A stretch of DNA of 64,000 nucleotides from [Mycobacterium] crassicus (GTDB lineage: Bacteria > Actinomycetota > Actinomycetes > Mycobacteriales > Mycobacteriaceae): the NCBI RefSeq assembly GCF_020181615.1, contig NZ_CP084029.1, forward strand, positions 2,324,782 through 2,388,781, written 5' to 3'. The translations under genes were made by a program, and so were the position numbers. This document shows, piece after piece, positions 18,603 through 27,751 of this stretch. The notes below the pieces were generated by a model. The model did no database searches. It was not told where the DNA came from and saw nothing but the letters and a program-made list of their open reading frames with translations. How positions within the stretch are numbered: the first letter of the stretch is position 1; the number at the start of each line of letters is the position of its first letter.

Positions 18603-19729
18603 GCCGACGCGGCGGCGTTGAACTCCTCGAGTTGGCCGGTGGCCTCGAGGTATTCCTGAATCCAGCGCTCGATGACGGTCGCGGTCTTCTCGACCTTGGT
18701 GAACTGGCCGACGACCTGACCCACCGGGTTGAACGCCACGTCGACGCTCTCGTTGGGGAACTTGTTGGTGGCCCGCACCGCCATGCCGGAGACCATGTAC
18801 TGCAGCGGCATGCCCAGCGGCTTCGGGTTCTCCGGAGCCTCCCACGCCTCGGTCCAGTCGTTGCGCAGCATCCGGGCCGGCTTACCGGTGAACGACCGGC
18901 TCCGGACGGTGTCGCGGCTGCTTGCCTTGATGTACGCCGCGTGCTGGGCCTCGGTGTTCGAGGACTCCTCGACCATCAGCCACTGCGAACCGGTCCACGC
19001 GCCCTGGGCGCCCAGGGCCAGGGCCGCGGCGATCTGTTGGCCGCTGCCGATGCCGCCGGCTGCCAGCACCGGTACCGGCGCCACCGCCTTGACGACCTCG
19101 GGCCACAACACGATCGAGCCCACCTCGCCGCAGTGGCCGCCGGCCTCGCCGCCCTGGGCGATGATGATGTCGACGCCGGCTGCGGCGTGCTTCTTGGCCT
19201 GCGAGGCCGAGCCGCACAGCGCGGCGACCTTCCGCCCGGCTTCGTGGATGTGCTTGATCATGTCGGCCGGGGGAGTCCCGAGCGCGTTGGCGATCATGGT
19301 CACCTTCGGGTGCTGCAACGCGACCTCGACCTGCGGGGTGGCGGTCGCCTCGGTCCAGCCGAGCAGCTGCAGGCTGTCCTCGTCGGCGCCCTCGACGGGA
19401 ACACCGTGGTCGGCGAGGAGCTTCTTGCCGAAGTCGAGGTGCTGCTGGGGTACCAGCTTGCGAAGGGATTCGGCCAGGTCCTCGGCTGACTGCCCGGAGT
19501 CCATGCCCTCGTACTTGTTCGGGATGACGATGTCTACGCCGTACGGGTGGTCACCGATGTTCTCGTCGATCCAGTTCAACTCGATCTCGAGCTGCTCGGG
19601 GGTGAAGCCGACAGCGCCGAGGACCCCGAACCCACCCGCCTTGCTGACCGCGACGACCACGTCGCGACAGTGGGTAAAGGCGAAGATCGGGAACTCGATA
19701 CCGAGCTCGTCGCAGATGGGGGTGTGCAT
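18599..19729 (-). CDS. Nitronate monooxygenase (2-nitropropane dioxygenase family)
   Basis: 376-residue FMN-dependent TIM-barrel enzyme. It begins with the family start MHTPICDELGIEFPIFAF and has the FMN-binding segments IIAQGGEAGGHCG and VPVLAAGGIGSGQQIAAALALGAQGA. Family members oxidise nitronates or act as related flavin oxidoreductases; in mycobacteria the physiological substrate is usually unknown. The ATG follows AAGGAGCAGTA. A KstR-type box 35-48 bases upstream suggests induction during sterol catabolism. Length matches Rv1894c (recalled). Confidence 0.9.
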   Translation of the reverse strand: MHTPICDELGIEFPIFAFTHCRDVVVAVSKAGGFGVLGAVGFTPEQLEIELNWIDENIGDHPYGVDIVIPNKYEGMDSGQSAEDLAESLRKLVPQQHLDFGKKLLADHGVPVEGADEDSLQLLGWTEATATPQVEVALQHPKVTMIANALGTPPADMIKHIHEAGRKVAALCGSASQAKKHAAAGVDIIIAQGGEAGGHCGEVGSIVLWPEVVKAVAPVPVLAAGGIGSGQQIAAALALGAQGAWTGSQWLMVEESSNTEAQHAAYIKASSRDTVRSRSFTGKPARMLRNDWTEAWEAPENPKPLGMPLQYMVSGMAVRATNKFPNESVDVAFNPVGQVVGQFTKVEKTATVIERWIQEYLEATGQLEEFNAAASA

Positions 19730-19763
19730 TACTGCTCCTTCACGGGGCGGCGGACTGGAGGAG

Positions 19764-19777
19764 TGAAACGTGTTCTA
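19764..19777. promoter_or_regulatory. KstR-type operator upstream of nitronate monooxygenase
   Basis: TGAAACGTGTTCTA matches the published KstR consensus TnnAACnnGTTnnA at all eight fixed positions. It is centred about 41 bases upstream of the minus-strand ATG at 19729, where a TetR-family repressor could block initiation. KstR controls cholesterol catabolism genes in mycobacteria and is released by a sterol-derived CoA thioester. Confidence 0.65.
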
Positions 19778-19862
19778 ATTTAGTACCAGACTCGACGTGA
19801 CGAGACCAGTGGGCCACTGGTGGGCCGCTCGACGCCAACACTACCGCCAATCGTGAATCGGC

Positions 19863-20660
19863 TCAGCGGGTGGCGACCGCGCGGAGCACCGCCACGCCGA
19901 AACCGGCAGCGCGACGCAGGGATCGGCCGCCGGTCCGGCGGGGTCCGCTGACGCGCAGCACCGGCCAGCCGTGTTCAGCGGCCAGCGCCGCCAGGCCGGG
20001 GCGTGGATTGACCGGCCGGGGCCGGCCCACCACCGACATCAGGGCGGCGTCCTCGTCGCCGTCGGCGTAGAAGAAGCTGTCGGCCAGGTCGATTCCGCTG
20101 TCCGCGCAGAACTGCTGGACCACCGCAGCCTTCTGGGGGCCCCACACCACGGGTTTGATGATGCCGCCGGTCAGAACGCCGCGCTCGTCGAGTTCGAACC
20201 GATTGCACAACACCTGGCCGATCCCCAGGAAGTGGGCGACGGGCTCGGCGTGAATGGTCAGTGCCGAGGAACTCAGGACGACGGTGTGGCTCTGCTGCTG
20301 GTGTGCCCGCACGACCTCCTGCATGTGCGGGTAGATCCGTTCGGTGATGTGGTCGGCGAAGAGTCGTTCTCCGACGTCGTTGAGCTCGCGCAGGGATTCA
20401 CCGCGCAGATAGCCCGCGGCCCGCACCAGCAGCCGCTCGAACTGCATGCGGCCCAGCCGATACCGCACGGCGGCCTCGACGACGCCGAGTACCTCGCCGG
20501 CTCCGGCCTGGCGCCGCCGGATGCGGTCGCCGGCGTGCGCCGTGGCGGTGAAACCGGACACCAGCGTGCCGTCCAGATCGAAGAATGCCCCGATCCGGGC
20601 TCCCGGTTCGGTCCGGGCGATCTCGGCGATCAGATCGCGGGGTGATGCTGACGCGGCCAT
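19863..20660 (-). CDS. HAD-IB family hydrolase (SerB-like phosphatase)
   Basis: 265-residue haloacid dehalogenase-type phosphatase: motif I FFDLDGTLVSG with nucleophile D28 and acid/base D30, motif II in VVLSSSALT, and motif IV YADGDEDAALM. A helical C1 cap (about 45-120) fits the HAD-IB subclass that includes phosphoserine phosphatase. Similar domains occur in mycobacteria alone or fused to PlsC-type acyltransferases, so a lysophospholipid or small phosphate ester is possible. It ends in a basic, alanine-rich helix that might touch the membrane. Confidence 0.88.
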   Translation of the reverse strand: MAASASPRDLIAEIARTEPGARIGAFFDLDGTLVSGFTATAHAGDRIRRRQAGAGEVLGVVEAAVRYRLGRMQFERLLVRAAGYLRGESLRELNDVGERLFADHITERIYPHMQEVVRAHQQQSHTVVLSSSALTIHAEPVAHFLGIGQVLCNRFELDERGVLTGGIIKPVVWGPQKAAVVQQFCADSGIDLADSFFYADGDEDAALMSVVGRPRPVNPRPGLAALAAEHGWPVLRVSGPRRTGGRSLRRAAGFGVAVLRAVATR

Positions 20661-20774
20661 CGGCGTCGATGCTACGTCCGAGTCCGCCGGCCGGAGTGCC
20701 CACGCGCCGCAGAACCGGCCGGCGGCGTCGCAGCTGATAGCGTGATCGGCCTAGTGCAAAGAGGGGCCGGCGCA

Positions 20775-21020
20775 ATGAGCACCAAGACCAGTGAGAACAC
20801 CGCTACCGACGTGCGGCAAACGCTGTCAGAGCAGGCCGAGCAGTTCGGCTGGCAGCGCACTCGACGGGAGCGCGTCGACATCTACAGCCGCGGCGTCTTC
20901 CAGATCCACGCGATATGGCGCGGCAGCAGCACCGTCAACGGGGGAGCCCACTACGAGGACACCATCCTGCTGGCGTACACCACGGATCTCGGGAAGATTC
21001 AGAGCTGGCTGGCCAAGTGA
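20775..21020 (+). CDS. Conserved small mycobacterial protein of unknown function
   Basis: 81-residue protein: a polar N-terminus, then FGWQRTRRERVDIYSRGVFQIHAIWRG and a C-terminal DTILLAYTTDLGKIQSWL. This looks like one alpha/beta unit with no cysteine, signal peptide or metal motif. The ATG at 20775 is favoured by GAGGGG eight bases upstream; an in-frame GTG at 20742 is weaker. Not recognised beyond being a small conserved-looking protein, and its neighbours are not informative. Confidence 0.65.
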   Translation: MSTKTSENTATDVRQTLSEQAEQFGWQRTRRERVDIYSRGVFQIHAIWRGSSTVNGGAHYEDTILLAYTTDLGKIQSWLAK

Positions 21021-21158
21021 CGCAGGTGTAGCTGGCTCGATAACCGTTGCGGCTCCGGTTCGCAACGGTTTCGCATACCGCCCGTCGTGTCACATCAGCA
21101 CCAATTTTCACACGGCTAACTTCGGTCCCGACCTTGTTATTGGGATTGGGGAGAAGCC

Positions 21159-21653
21159 ATGTCACGAATCCGTAATTGCCTCACCGTCGCGGCCGGCGCC
21201 GCCGCGGGACTGTTCCTCGCGGCGCTCGCGTCCAGCGCCACCGCCAACGCGGACACGGTGCCGATCAACCCCGGACTGCCCGGCGTGTTCGAGCAGGTCG
21301 TCGCCTCCTCGACGACCCTGCCCCAGCAGCTGCTGCAGACCACCGCGTCCGCGCTCAGTGGCACCGCGCTGACTCCGGCGGCGACGCCGGCCCAGGCGCC
21401 GATCGCCACCGCGACCTTCAACGTTCCGCCGACGCAGACCGCGGCGACCCAGGCCACCTCCTCCGGGCTGCCCGGGCTGTCGGGATTCCCGGGAAACCTG
21501 GGTTCGTTGCTGCCGTTCCCGATGCCCAACTTCGGGGGCACCGCCCCGACGGCCGTGGCGCCGACGTCGATGGTTCCGGCCGGGTTCATGCCGACTGCTC
21601 CGGTGGCCCCGGTGACCCCGATGGAAGTGATGCTCATCCCGGGCCTGCCCTGA
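21159..21653 (+). CDS. Secreted alanine/proline/threonine-rich protein
   Basis: 164-residue exported protein with a clear signal peptide (residues 1-31, core [17 protein letters not shown], cleavage near ANA-DTV). The mature chain is low-complexity Ala/Pro/Thr with a Gly/Phe/Pro segment [20 protein letters not shown] and no cysteines. Such mycobacterial secreted proteins are often surface-associated, but no function is assigned. The ATG follows GGGGAGAAGCC. It lies 25 bp upstream of cinA on the same strand. Confidence 0.8.
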   Translation: MSRIRNCLTVAAGAAAGLFLAALASSATANADTVPINPGLPGVFEQVVASSTTLPQQLLQTTASALSGTALTPAATPAQAPIATATFNVPPTQTAATQATSSGLPGLSGFPGNLGSLLPFPMPNFGGTAPTAVAPTSMVPAGFMPTAPVAPVTPMEVMLIPGLP

Positions 21654-21678
21654 TTCGCCACTGGGTAACCTCGGACCG

Positions 21679-22953
21679 GTGAGCGCACGCGCAGGAATAG
21701 TGGTCACCGGTACCGAGGTACTCACCGGACGAATCGCAGATCGTAACGGGCCGTGGCTCGCCGATCGACTCCTCGAACTGGGAGTCGAGCTGGCGCACAT
21801 CACGATCTGCGGCGATCGGCCCGCGGACATCGAGGCCCAGCTGCGGTTCCTGGCCGGGGTTGGTGTGGACCTGATCATCACCAGCGGTGGCCTGGGACCG
21901 ACGGCCGACGACCTGACGGTCGAGACCGTCGCCCGGTTCTGCGGTCGGGAGGTCCTGCTCGACACCGCGCTGGAAGCCCGGATTGCCGAGATCCTCAAGC
22001 CGATGATGGCGCGCTACACCGGACCGGGCGCACCGGATTTCGCGACGGTCCGGGCCGCCAACCGCAAACAGGCGATAGTTCCGGCCGGTGCGACCGTGTT
22101 GGACCCGGTCGGCACCGCGCCCGGTCTGGTGGTGCCCGGCACCCCGACCGTGGTGGTGCTGCCCGGACCACCACGCGAGCTGCAGCCCATGTGGGACAAG
22201 GCGATACGCACCCCCGAGGTGCAGGAGGCGATCGCCGGGCGCACCCACTATGAACAGCAGACCGTGCGAATGTTCGGGCTGCCCGAGTCCGGGCTGGCCG
22301 ACACCCTGCGGCACGGGCAGCAGTCCATCGCTGACTTCCACCGGTTGGAGATCACCACCTGCCTGCGCCGCGGTGAGCTCGAGATCGTCACCCGGTACGA
22401 ACCCGATGCCGCCACCACCTATGCAGAACTGGTCGCGCTGCTGCGCGAACGGCACGCCGGCAAGATCTTCTCCGAAGACGGCTCCCTGGTCGACGACCAG
22501 ATTGCTCGACTGTTGGCCGGCCGGTGGATCGCGACGGCGGAATCGTGCACCGCGGGGATGCTGGCGGCGCGCCTGACCGATCAGCCGGGCGCCTCGGACT
22601 ACCTGGCCGGCGGCGTGGTGTCCTACTCCAACAACGCCAAAGAGGACCTGCTCGGAGTGGACGCGGCCCTGATCGCCGAGCACGGCGCGGTGTCCGAACC
22701 GGTGGCCGAGGCGATGGCCGCCGGTGCGCTGCGGCGATTCGGGGCCGACACCGCGGTGGCCATCACCGGAATCGCAGGTCCGGGCGGCGGGACACCGGAT
22801 AAACCGGTGGGCACGGTGTGTTTCTGTGTGGCGCTCGGTGACGGCCGGATGCTCACGAGGACCACTCTGCTGCCGGGAGATCGCGCCGACATCCGGGAAC
22901 GCTCGACGACCGTGGCCATGCATCTGTTGCGCCGCGCATTGTCAACCGACTGA
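21679..22953 (+). CDS. cinA: CinA family nicotinamide-nucleotide amidase
   Basis: 424-residue two-domain CinA. The N-terminal MoaB/MoCF-like domain (about 1-170; [14 protein letters not shown]) has ADP-ribose pyrophosphatase activity in characterised homologues. The C-terminal PncC domain (about 265-420; [25 protein letters not shown], split here by description only at 283-305) deamidates nicotinamide mononucleotide. Together they recycle pyridine nucleotide by-products. In M. tuberculosis CinA has been linked to cleavage of isoniazid-NAD adducts. The start is GTG. Confidence 0.93.
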   Translation: MSARAGIVVTGTEVLTGRIADRNGPWLADRLLELGVELAHITICGDRPADIEAQLRFLAGVGVDLIITSGGLGPTADDLTVETVARFCGREVLLDTALEARIAEILKPMMARYTGPGAPDFATVRAANRKQAIVPAGATVLDPVGTAPGLVVPGTPTVVVLPGPPRELQPMWDKAIRTPEVQEAIAGRTHYEQQTVRMFGLPESGLADTLRHGQQSIADFHRLEITTCLRRGELEIVTRYEPDAATTYAELVALLRERHAGKIFSEDGSLVDDQIARLLAGRWIATAESCTAGMLAARLTDQPGASDYLAGGVVSYSNNAKEDLLGVDAALIAEHGAVSEPVAEAMAAGALRRFGADTAVAITGIAGPGGGTPDKPVGTVCFCVALGDGRMLTRTTLLPGDRADIRERSTTVAMHLLRRALSTD

Positions 22954-23001
22954 CTCCGGCTGCGGCCGGTGGTATGAACATCACACCGAGGAGTTGCCGG
23001 T

Positions 23002-24462
23002 GTGAACACGGAGTGGTCGTGGCTGGGCGGGCCCGAATACTGGTTGGGCCGGCTGGTGCTGGAACGCGGCATCGCGGCGGTCTATGTCATCGCGTTCGTC
23101 GGCGCCGCGCGCCAGTTCCGCGCACTCATCGGCGAACACGGCATGCTGCCGGTGCCTCGGTATCTGCGGCGACACCCGTTCCGGTTGGCGCCCAGTATTT
23201 TTCACCTGCACTACTCGGATCGGTTCTTCGCCGGCGTGTGCTGGCTGGGTGCCGCGGTGGCCGCCGCGCTGGTGGCCGGTGCCGGGGAACTGGTCCCGCT
23301 GTGGGCGGTGATGTCGATCTGGCTGCTGCTGTGGGTGTTGTACCTGTCCATCGTCAACGTGGGCCAGGCGTGGTACTCATTCGGCTGGGAGTCGATCCTG
23401 CTGGAGAGCGGATTCCTGGCGGTGTTCCTGGGCAATGACCGGGTCGCGCCGCCGGTGCTGGTGATGTGGCTGGCCCGGTGGCTGCTGTTCCGGATCGAGT
23501 TCGGGGCGGGCCTGATCAAGCTGCGGGGCGACCCCTGTTGGCGCAACCTGACCTGCCTGTACTACCACCACGAGACCCAGCCGATGCCAGGTCCGCTGAG
23601 CTGGTTCTTTCACCACCTTCCCAAGCCGCTGCACCGCATCGAAGCCGCCGGCAATCACATTGCCCAACTGGTGGTGCCGTTTGGGCTGTTCGCCCCGCAG
23701 CCGATCGCGGGGGTGGCGGCCGCGATCATCATCGTCACGCAGCTGTGGCTGGTGGCCTCGGGGAACTTCGCCTGGCTGAACTGGTTGACGATCGTTCTGG
23801 CTGCCGGCGCGATCGACCAATCCTGGTTGACGGGAAGGTTTTCCGGATTGGCTCCGCCGCCCATGGCCGATGCCCCGGTATGGTTCGCGGTGCTGGTGGT
23901 GATGTTCGCCGCAACGGTGCTGGTGCTCAGTTATTGGCCGATACGCAACCTGGCCTCACGCCGTCAGCGGATGAACGTCTCCTTCAACCGGTTGCATCTG
24001 GTCAACAGCTACGGCGCGTTCGGCACCGTCGGCCGCTCCCGCCGGGAAGTGGTGATCGAGGGCACCGCCGAGGCAGAACTCACCACCCGGACGATCTGGC
24101 GAGAGTACGAGTTCAAAGGCAAACCCGGTGGGGTGGGCAGGCTTCCGAGGCAGTGGGCGCCCTATCACCTGCGGTTGGACTGGTTGATGTGGTTCGCCGC
24201 GCTGTCACCCCGATACGCCCAGCCGTGGCGGATGGCCCTGCTCGAACGTCTGCTGCGCAACGACCGTGACACCCTGCGACTGTTGCGCGGCAACCCTTTT
24301 CCCGACAACCCGCCGAGGTACGTGCGGGCACTGCTCTACGACTACCGCTTCACCACACCGGCTGAGCGCCGCCGGGATGGGGCCTGGTGGCACCGGGATC
24401 TGGTGGGCGTCTACCTGCCGCCGGTTTCGGCCGATGAGCCTTCGGTACGGCGCACGCCGTAG
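23002..24462 (+). CDS. Lipase maturation factor family membrane protein
   Basis: 486-residue polytopic membrane protein of the lipase maturation factor (LMF1) family. It has an N-terminal WLGGPEYWLGRLVLERG start, at least six hydrophobic helices between residues 25 and 325, and the conserved soluble loop GAGLIKLRGDPCWRNLTCLYYHHETQPMP region around residues 170-200. The C-terminal YEFKGKPGGVGRLPRQWAPYH segment is typical. In vertebrates LMF1 folds secreted lipases in the ER; bacterial homologues are uncharacterised. GTG start behind GAGGAG. Confidence 0.88.
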   Translation: MNTEWSWLGGPEYWLGRLVLERGIAAVYVIAFVGAARQFRALIGEHGMLPVPRYLRRHPFRLAPSIFHLHYSDRFFAGVCWLGAAVAAALVAGAGELVPLWAVMSIWLLLWVLYLSIVNVGQAWYSFGWESILLESGFLAVFLGNDRVAPPVLVMWLARWLLFRIEFGAGLIKLRGDPCWRNLTCLYYHHETQPMPGPLSWFFHHLPKPLHRIEAAGNHIAQLVVPFGLFAPQPIAGVAAAIIIVTQLWLVASGNFAWLNWLTIVLAAGAIDQSWLTGRFSGLAPPPMADAPVWFAVLVVMFAATVLVLSYWPIRNLASRRQRMNVSFNRLHLVNSYGAFGTVGRSRREVVIEGTAEAELTTRTIWREYEFKGKPGGVGRLPRQWAPYHLRLDWLMWFAALSPRYAQPWRMALLERLLRNDRDTLRLLRGNPFPDNPPRYVRALLYDYRFTTPAERRRDGAWWHRDLVGVYLPPVSADEPSVRRTP

Positions 24463-24469
24463 GCGTCGG

Positions 24470-24922
24470 CTACCCGGTGACGACCCAGATCACCGAGACC
24501 AGCACCATGACCGCGAGCACCGCCAACAGGACGGCGTCCTTGGTCGGAAGCCTCAGCGTCTCGGCGGGATTCAGCCGCAATTGCCGGGCGATCAGAAACA
24601 GCGGAAACGTCACGCTGATCCCGATGAACAGCCCGCCCACGATGTACACCCACACATACGGCACGCCGTGTTTCCGCGCTTCGATCACCATCAGAATCGA
24701 CGCCGCGAGTGCGAACATCAGGATGTCGATCGTGACCGAGCGGGCCGCCGGGGTCACCCGCGTCTCGCGCCAGAAGCTGCTGAAGAAGTCCAGAGCGGCG
24801 TTCTGGTAGGCCAGGTTCTGACTCCAGGTGGCGGCGAAGGCCACCGCCGCGATCGTTGCGTAGACGCCGCAGAGGACTCTCCGTGACATCGGCAACTGTG
24901 GTGTATCGCTGATCTCGGTCAC
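24470..24922 (-). CDS. DUF2834 membrane protein
   Basis: 150-residue protein with four predicted transmembrane helices (about 18-36, 60-80, 90-112 and 130-149) and the DUF2834-like start RRVLCGVYATIAAVAFAATWSQNLAY. The GTG at 24922 is chosen because upstream codons are arginine-rich, unlike a membrane protein. It converges on the lipase maturation factor gene with 7 bp between stops. Function of the family unknown. Confidence 0.75.
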   Translation of the reverse strand: MTEISDTPQLPMSRRVLCGVYATIAAVAFAATWSQNLAYQNAALDFFSSFWRETRVTPAARSVTIDILMFALAASILMVIEARKHGVPYVWVYIVGGLFIGISVTFPLFLIARQLRLNPAETLRLPTKDAVLLAVLAVMVLVSVIWVVTG

Positions 24923-24969
24923 CTCTCGACGATAACCACCCCCAGCGGTCTCGGAACCGGGTTTCGCCA

Positions 24970-25401
24970 CTACAACTCCAGCAGCACCGTCACCGGTCCG
25001 TCGTTGACCAATTCCACCGCCATGTGCGCGCCGAACACCCCGGTCTGCACGTGCGCTCCCAACTCGCGCAGTGCGTCGGCGAACGCGGCCACCAGCGGCT
25101 CGGCGACCGCGCCGGGCGCCGCAGCGTTCCACGACGGCCGACGCCCCTTCGCGGTGTCGGCGTAGAGGGTGAACTGGCTGATCACCAGGATCGGTGCGCC
25201 GGTGTCGGCAGCTGATCTTTCACCATCGAGAATCCTTAGTTTCCAAAGCTTTTCGGCAAGACGCCGAGCTTTGGTCGCGTCATCGTCGTGTGTGACCCCG
25301 ACCAGCGCCAGCAGCCCCTGGCCGTTCGGCGTGATCGCACCGACGGTTTCGCCGTCGACCGCAACCCGCGCCGACGAGACTCGTTGCACCAGAACCCGCA
25401 T
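24970..25401 (-). CDS. dtd: D-aminoacyl-tRNA deacylase
   Basis: 143-residue DTD enzyme that hydrolyses D-aminoacyl-tRNA (and glycyl-tRNA-Ala), a cytosolic proofreading step protecting translation. The family start [17 protein letters not shown], the catalytic SQFTLYAD motif (residues 75-82) and the NDGPVTV motif near the C-terminus (cis-Gly-Pro) are all intact. Length is standard. Confidence 0.96.
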   Translation of the reverse strand: MRVLVQRVSSARVAVDGETVGAITPNGQGLLALVGVTHDDDATKARRLAEKLWKLRILDGERSAADTGAPILVISQFTLYADTAKGRRPSWNAAAPGAVAEPLVAAFADALRELGAHVQTGVFGAHMAVELVNDGPVTVLLEL

Positions 25402-25453
25402 GCGCCGATGCTAAGTAGGCTCGGCGATGAAGCGAGCGGGAGGGGTGGGTCAG

Positions 25454-25768
25454 ATGTCGGTACTGGTTGCGTTCTCGGTCACGCCGCTGGGTGTGGGCGA
25501 GGGCGTCGGAGAGATCGTCGCGGAGGCGGTCAAGGTCGTGCGCGAGTCCGGTCTGCCCAATCACACCGATGCGATGTTCACCGTCATCGAAGGCGATGAC
25601 TGGGCGCAGGTGATGGCCGTGGTGCAGCGGGCGGTGGAGGCCGTGGCGGCCCGCTCACCGCGGGTGAGCACCGTGATCAAGGCGGACCTGCGGGCGGGCG
25701 CGGTCGACGCGATGACCGCCAAGGTCGAATCGGTGGAGCGGCACCTGGCGGCACCACCGGCTAATTGA
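25454..25768 (+). CDS. MTH1187/YkoF-type thiamine-binding family protein
   Basis: 104-residue single ferredoxin-like domain: [21 protein letters not shown], then [22 protein letters not shown] and [11 protein letters not shown]. This matches the DUF77/MTH1187 family, whose members form tetramers and some bind thiamine. The ATG at 25454 follows GGGAGGGGTGGG; a start 9 codons earlier lacks a site. Its stop overlaps the convergent dipeptidase stop by 8 bp. Confidence 0.82.
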   Translation: MSVLVAFSVTPLGVGEGVGEIVAEAVKVVRESGLPNHTDAMFTVIEGDDWAQVMAVVQRAVEAVAARSPRVSTVIKADLRAGAVDAMTAKVESVERHLAAPPAN

Positions 25769-26444
25769 CCGGGACGTCCAGGATTGGTCGCCCGACGCCG
25801 GCGCCGGGGCCGTCGAAGTGCCACCACTCCCCGGAGTAGACGGCGAGCCCGCCGGCACTCATCGCCTCGCGCAGCGCGGCACGTTCGGCCGCGGCCCGGG
25901 CGCTGATTCCCTCGGCATAGGCCGTGCCGCGGGGGGAGAAGTCGTCGAAGTCGGTGCCCATCTCGACCAGCCGCCCCTGCGGGTCGGCGGTGGTGACGTC
26001 GACGGATCGTCCGGTCTCATGGCTGCGGGCCAGCGGGCCGGGCCGTGCCACCCAGTTCGGGTTCGGCACCACCTGAAACATCCGCACCTGCACGTCGTGC
26101 GGCCGGTAGCAGTCCCAGAACACCAGGGTCCGGCCTCGGGCGCGCAGGGCGCCGGCTGCCGTCGTCAAACCCGGGGCCAGCGACTCGTGTACCAGGCATC
26201 GGGCATCAGCCGGATACAGCTGCACGCCGGTGAAGTTGTTCGCGGTGGCGTATCGCAGGTCGATGATCGCGTCCGGCACCGCGCTGCGGACGTCGACGAA
26301 ACCGGCCGAGCGGGCCTGCGCCGACACCGGTGGCACCTGCGATCCCGGCGCCGCCGCGGCTATGCCGGCGGGTGTCCAGACGGCGGTCAGCGCTGCGACG
26401 ACCAGGGCCCGCAGCGCTGCCATCCGATGCTTGCCCGGGTTCAT
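25761..26444 (-). CDS. Exported D-alanyl-D-alanine dipeptidase (VanX/DdpX-like)
   Basis: 227-residue zinc peptidase of the M15D family. A signal peptide (residues 1-32, core [14 protein letters not shown]) directs it outside. The zinc ligands H142 and D149 lie in SHETGRSVD, and E206-W-W-H209 supplies the catalytic base and third ligand. A YRP arginine (about 114) matches the VanX transition-state arginine. It would cleave free D-Ala-D-Ala or related peptidoglycan dipeptides; with no vanHA genes nearby, cell-wall recycling is likelier than glycopeptide resistance. ATGA overlap with the upstream yaaA. Confidence 0.9.
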   Translation of the reverse strand: MNPGKHRMAALRALVVAALTAVWTPAGIAAAAPGSQVPPVSAQARSAGFVDVRSAVPDAIIDLRYATANNFTGVQLYPADARCLVHESLAPGLTTAAGALRARGRTLVFWDCYRPHDVQVRMFQVVPNPNWVARPGPLARSHETGRSVDVTTADPQGRLVEMGTDFDDFSPRGTAYAEGISARAAAERAALREAMSAGGLAVYSGEWWHFDGPGAGVGRPILDVPVN

Positions 26445-27187
26445 GCGGGCACGACGATCGTCAGTCGGAGGCCGTCGCGCTCCACCCGCATCCCGGCGCG
26501 ACGCGCGGTAGCCGCCACCGACGCGGCGTCGTCGGGCTCGGATCTGGTGCTGGCCAGCGCCCGCGCCAGCCGGCCCTTGTGCGCCTTGTTGAAATGGCTG
26601 ACGCTGACCCGCCGGCCGTCGGTGTGCTCGGCGACCACGTCGACACGGACGGCGCCGGGGATCTTCGCCAACGCCTCGTAGGAACCGGACCGCAGATCGA
26701 CGACCAGTTCGGCGGCCGCGATGTCGGCCAGGACCGGCTCGAGCGCCGGCCGCCAACGTTTGGCCAACCCCGGCTGCCCGGGCAGCTTCGAGGTCGCCGA
26801 GAGTCGGTAGGCCGGCACCGGGTCGTTCGCCCGCAGCAGCCCGAACAGGGCCGAACCGACAGCCAGCCGAGCCGCGGCGCGGCCGGCGGCCGCTCCGCGC
26901 AGGGAGTCGACGTCGAGCGCTTCGTACAGCACACCGGTGTAACGCCTGATCGCCGGCGCCGTCGGTGCGGTGCGCAATGTCGCGTTGCGCTCGATCTCGC
27001 CGTCCTGGGCTGCGGACAACGCCAGGGCGCGTCGGCTGGCGTCGCGATCGGCGGCCAGCGCGATCAGCTCGTCGACCAGCGTGGCTCGCAGTTCGGTCAG
27101 TTCCGGGGATCCCAGGCTGTCGAGCGACAACGGCTGGCCGTCGCCGCCGGCGTGTTTGGTCTCCGACGGCGGCAGCAACACGATCAC
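26441..27187 (-). CDS. yaaA: YaaA family peroxide-stress protein
   Basis: 248-residue DUF328/YaaA protein starting IVLLPPSETKHAGGDG at a GTG (27187), with the conserved LLRANDPVPAYRLSATSKLPG and VVDLRSGSYEAL segments and VSHFNKAHKGRLAR near the C-terminus. E. coli YaaA limits Fenton damage by lowering intracellular iron during peroxide stress and binds DNA. Sandwiched by ATGA and GTGA overlaps between the PAP2 gene and the dipeptidase, so translation of all three is coupled. Confidence 0.9.
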   Translation of the reverse strand: MIVLLPPSETKHAGGDGQPLSLDSLGSPELTELRATLVDELIALAADRDASRRALALSAAQDGEIERNATLRTAPTAPAIRRYTGVLYEALDVDSLRGAAAGRAAARLAVGSALFGLLRANDPVPAYRLSATSKLPGQPGLAKRWRPALEPVLADIAAAELVVDLRSGSYEALAKIPGAVRVDVVAEHTDGRRVSVSHFNKAHKGRLARALASTRSEPDDAASVAATARRAGMRVERDGLRLTIVVPA

Positions 27188-27690
27188 AGCGCAGACGTTA
27201 ACCGAGCCGCGGCGCACACCAGCGAGGTGGCGAGCATCGCCGCCCCGATGGTGTCGGTGAGGTAGTGGTAGCCGCAGGCCACCAGCCCCAGCATCCCGAG
27301 CCCGCTCAGCATCATCGCCAGGCCCAGGGTCCAGAGCCGTGCTGCGGCCACGACGACCATCATGCCCAGCGCCGCGACCAGCAGTGCGGTGTGACCGCTC
27401 GGATACTCCAGGTATGGGCCGTTGCGGCGGTCGAAGAGGACTTTGAGGCCCTGGCTGACCGTGGTGACCAGGAACGGTACGGCCAGCACCGCCGCCGCCA
27501 GCGCCCACTGCCGCCGTCGCAGGGTGACCGCCAGGCACGCCACCAGCACCGCGAGCACCAGCCAACCGCTGGTGAAGATCAACAGCCAACGCGGCTGCTC
27601 ACCCAGGACGTCGTGGATGTTGCGACTGAACCAGCTGTCGAACGTCGTCGAGCCGCGGCCCACCGCCCAGCCCAGGATCAGGGTTGCCAA
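27184..27690 (-). CDS. PAP2-type phosphatase
   Basis: Membrane phosphatase of the type 2 phosphatidic acid phosphatase family: KVLFDRRNGP (motif 1 with N in place of the usual P), YPSGHT (motif 2) and GYHYLTDTIG (motif 3 His and Asp). About five membrane helices. It would remove phosphate from a lipid or polyprenyl phosphate at the membrane. The start is unclear: the only usual start codon between the STAS stop and the conserved region is TTG at 27690, giving 168 residues; a longer frame runs back inside the STAS gene. Its stop overlaps the yaaA GTG. Confidence 0.75.
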   Translation of the reverse strand: MATLILGWAVGRGSTTFDSWFSRNIHDVLGEQPRWLLIFTSGWLVLAVLVACLAVTLRRRQWALAAAVLAVPFLVTTVSQGLKVLFDRRNGPYLEYPSGHTALLVAALGMMVVVAAARLWTLGLAMMLSGLGMLGLVACGYHYLTDTIGAAMLATSLVCAAARLTSAL

Positions 27691-27751
27691 CAGGCCGATC
27701 GGCGGCCACCAGCGCAGGGCGGCATCGGCGCTACGGGTTCTGGGCCCTATC

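Noticed and set aside
25761..26444. VanX-like gene as a glycopeptide resistance determinant
   Set aside because: No vanH, vanA or vanS/R genes nearby; a peptidoglycan-recycling role is more likely.
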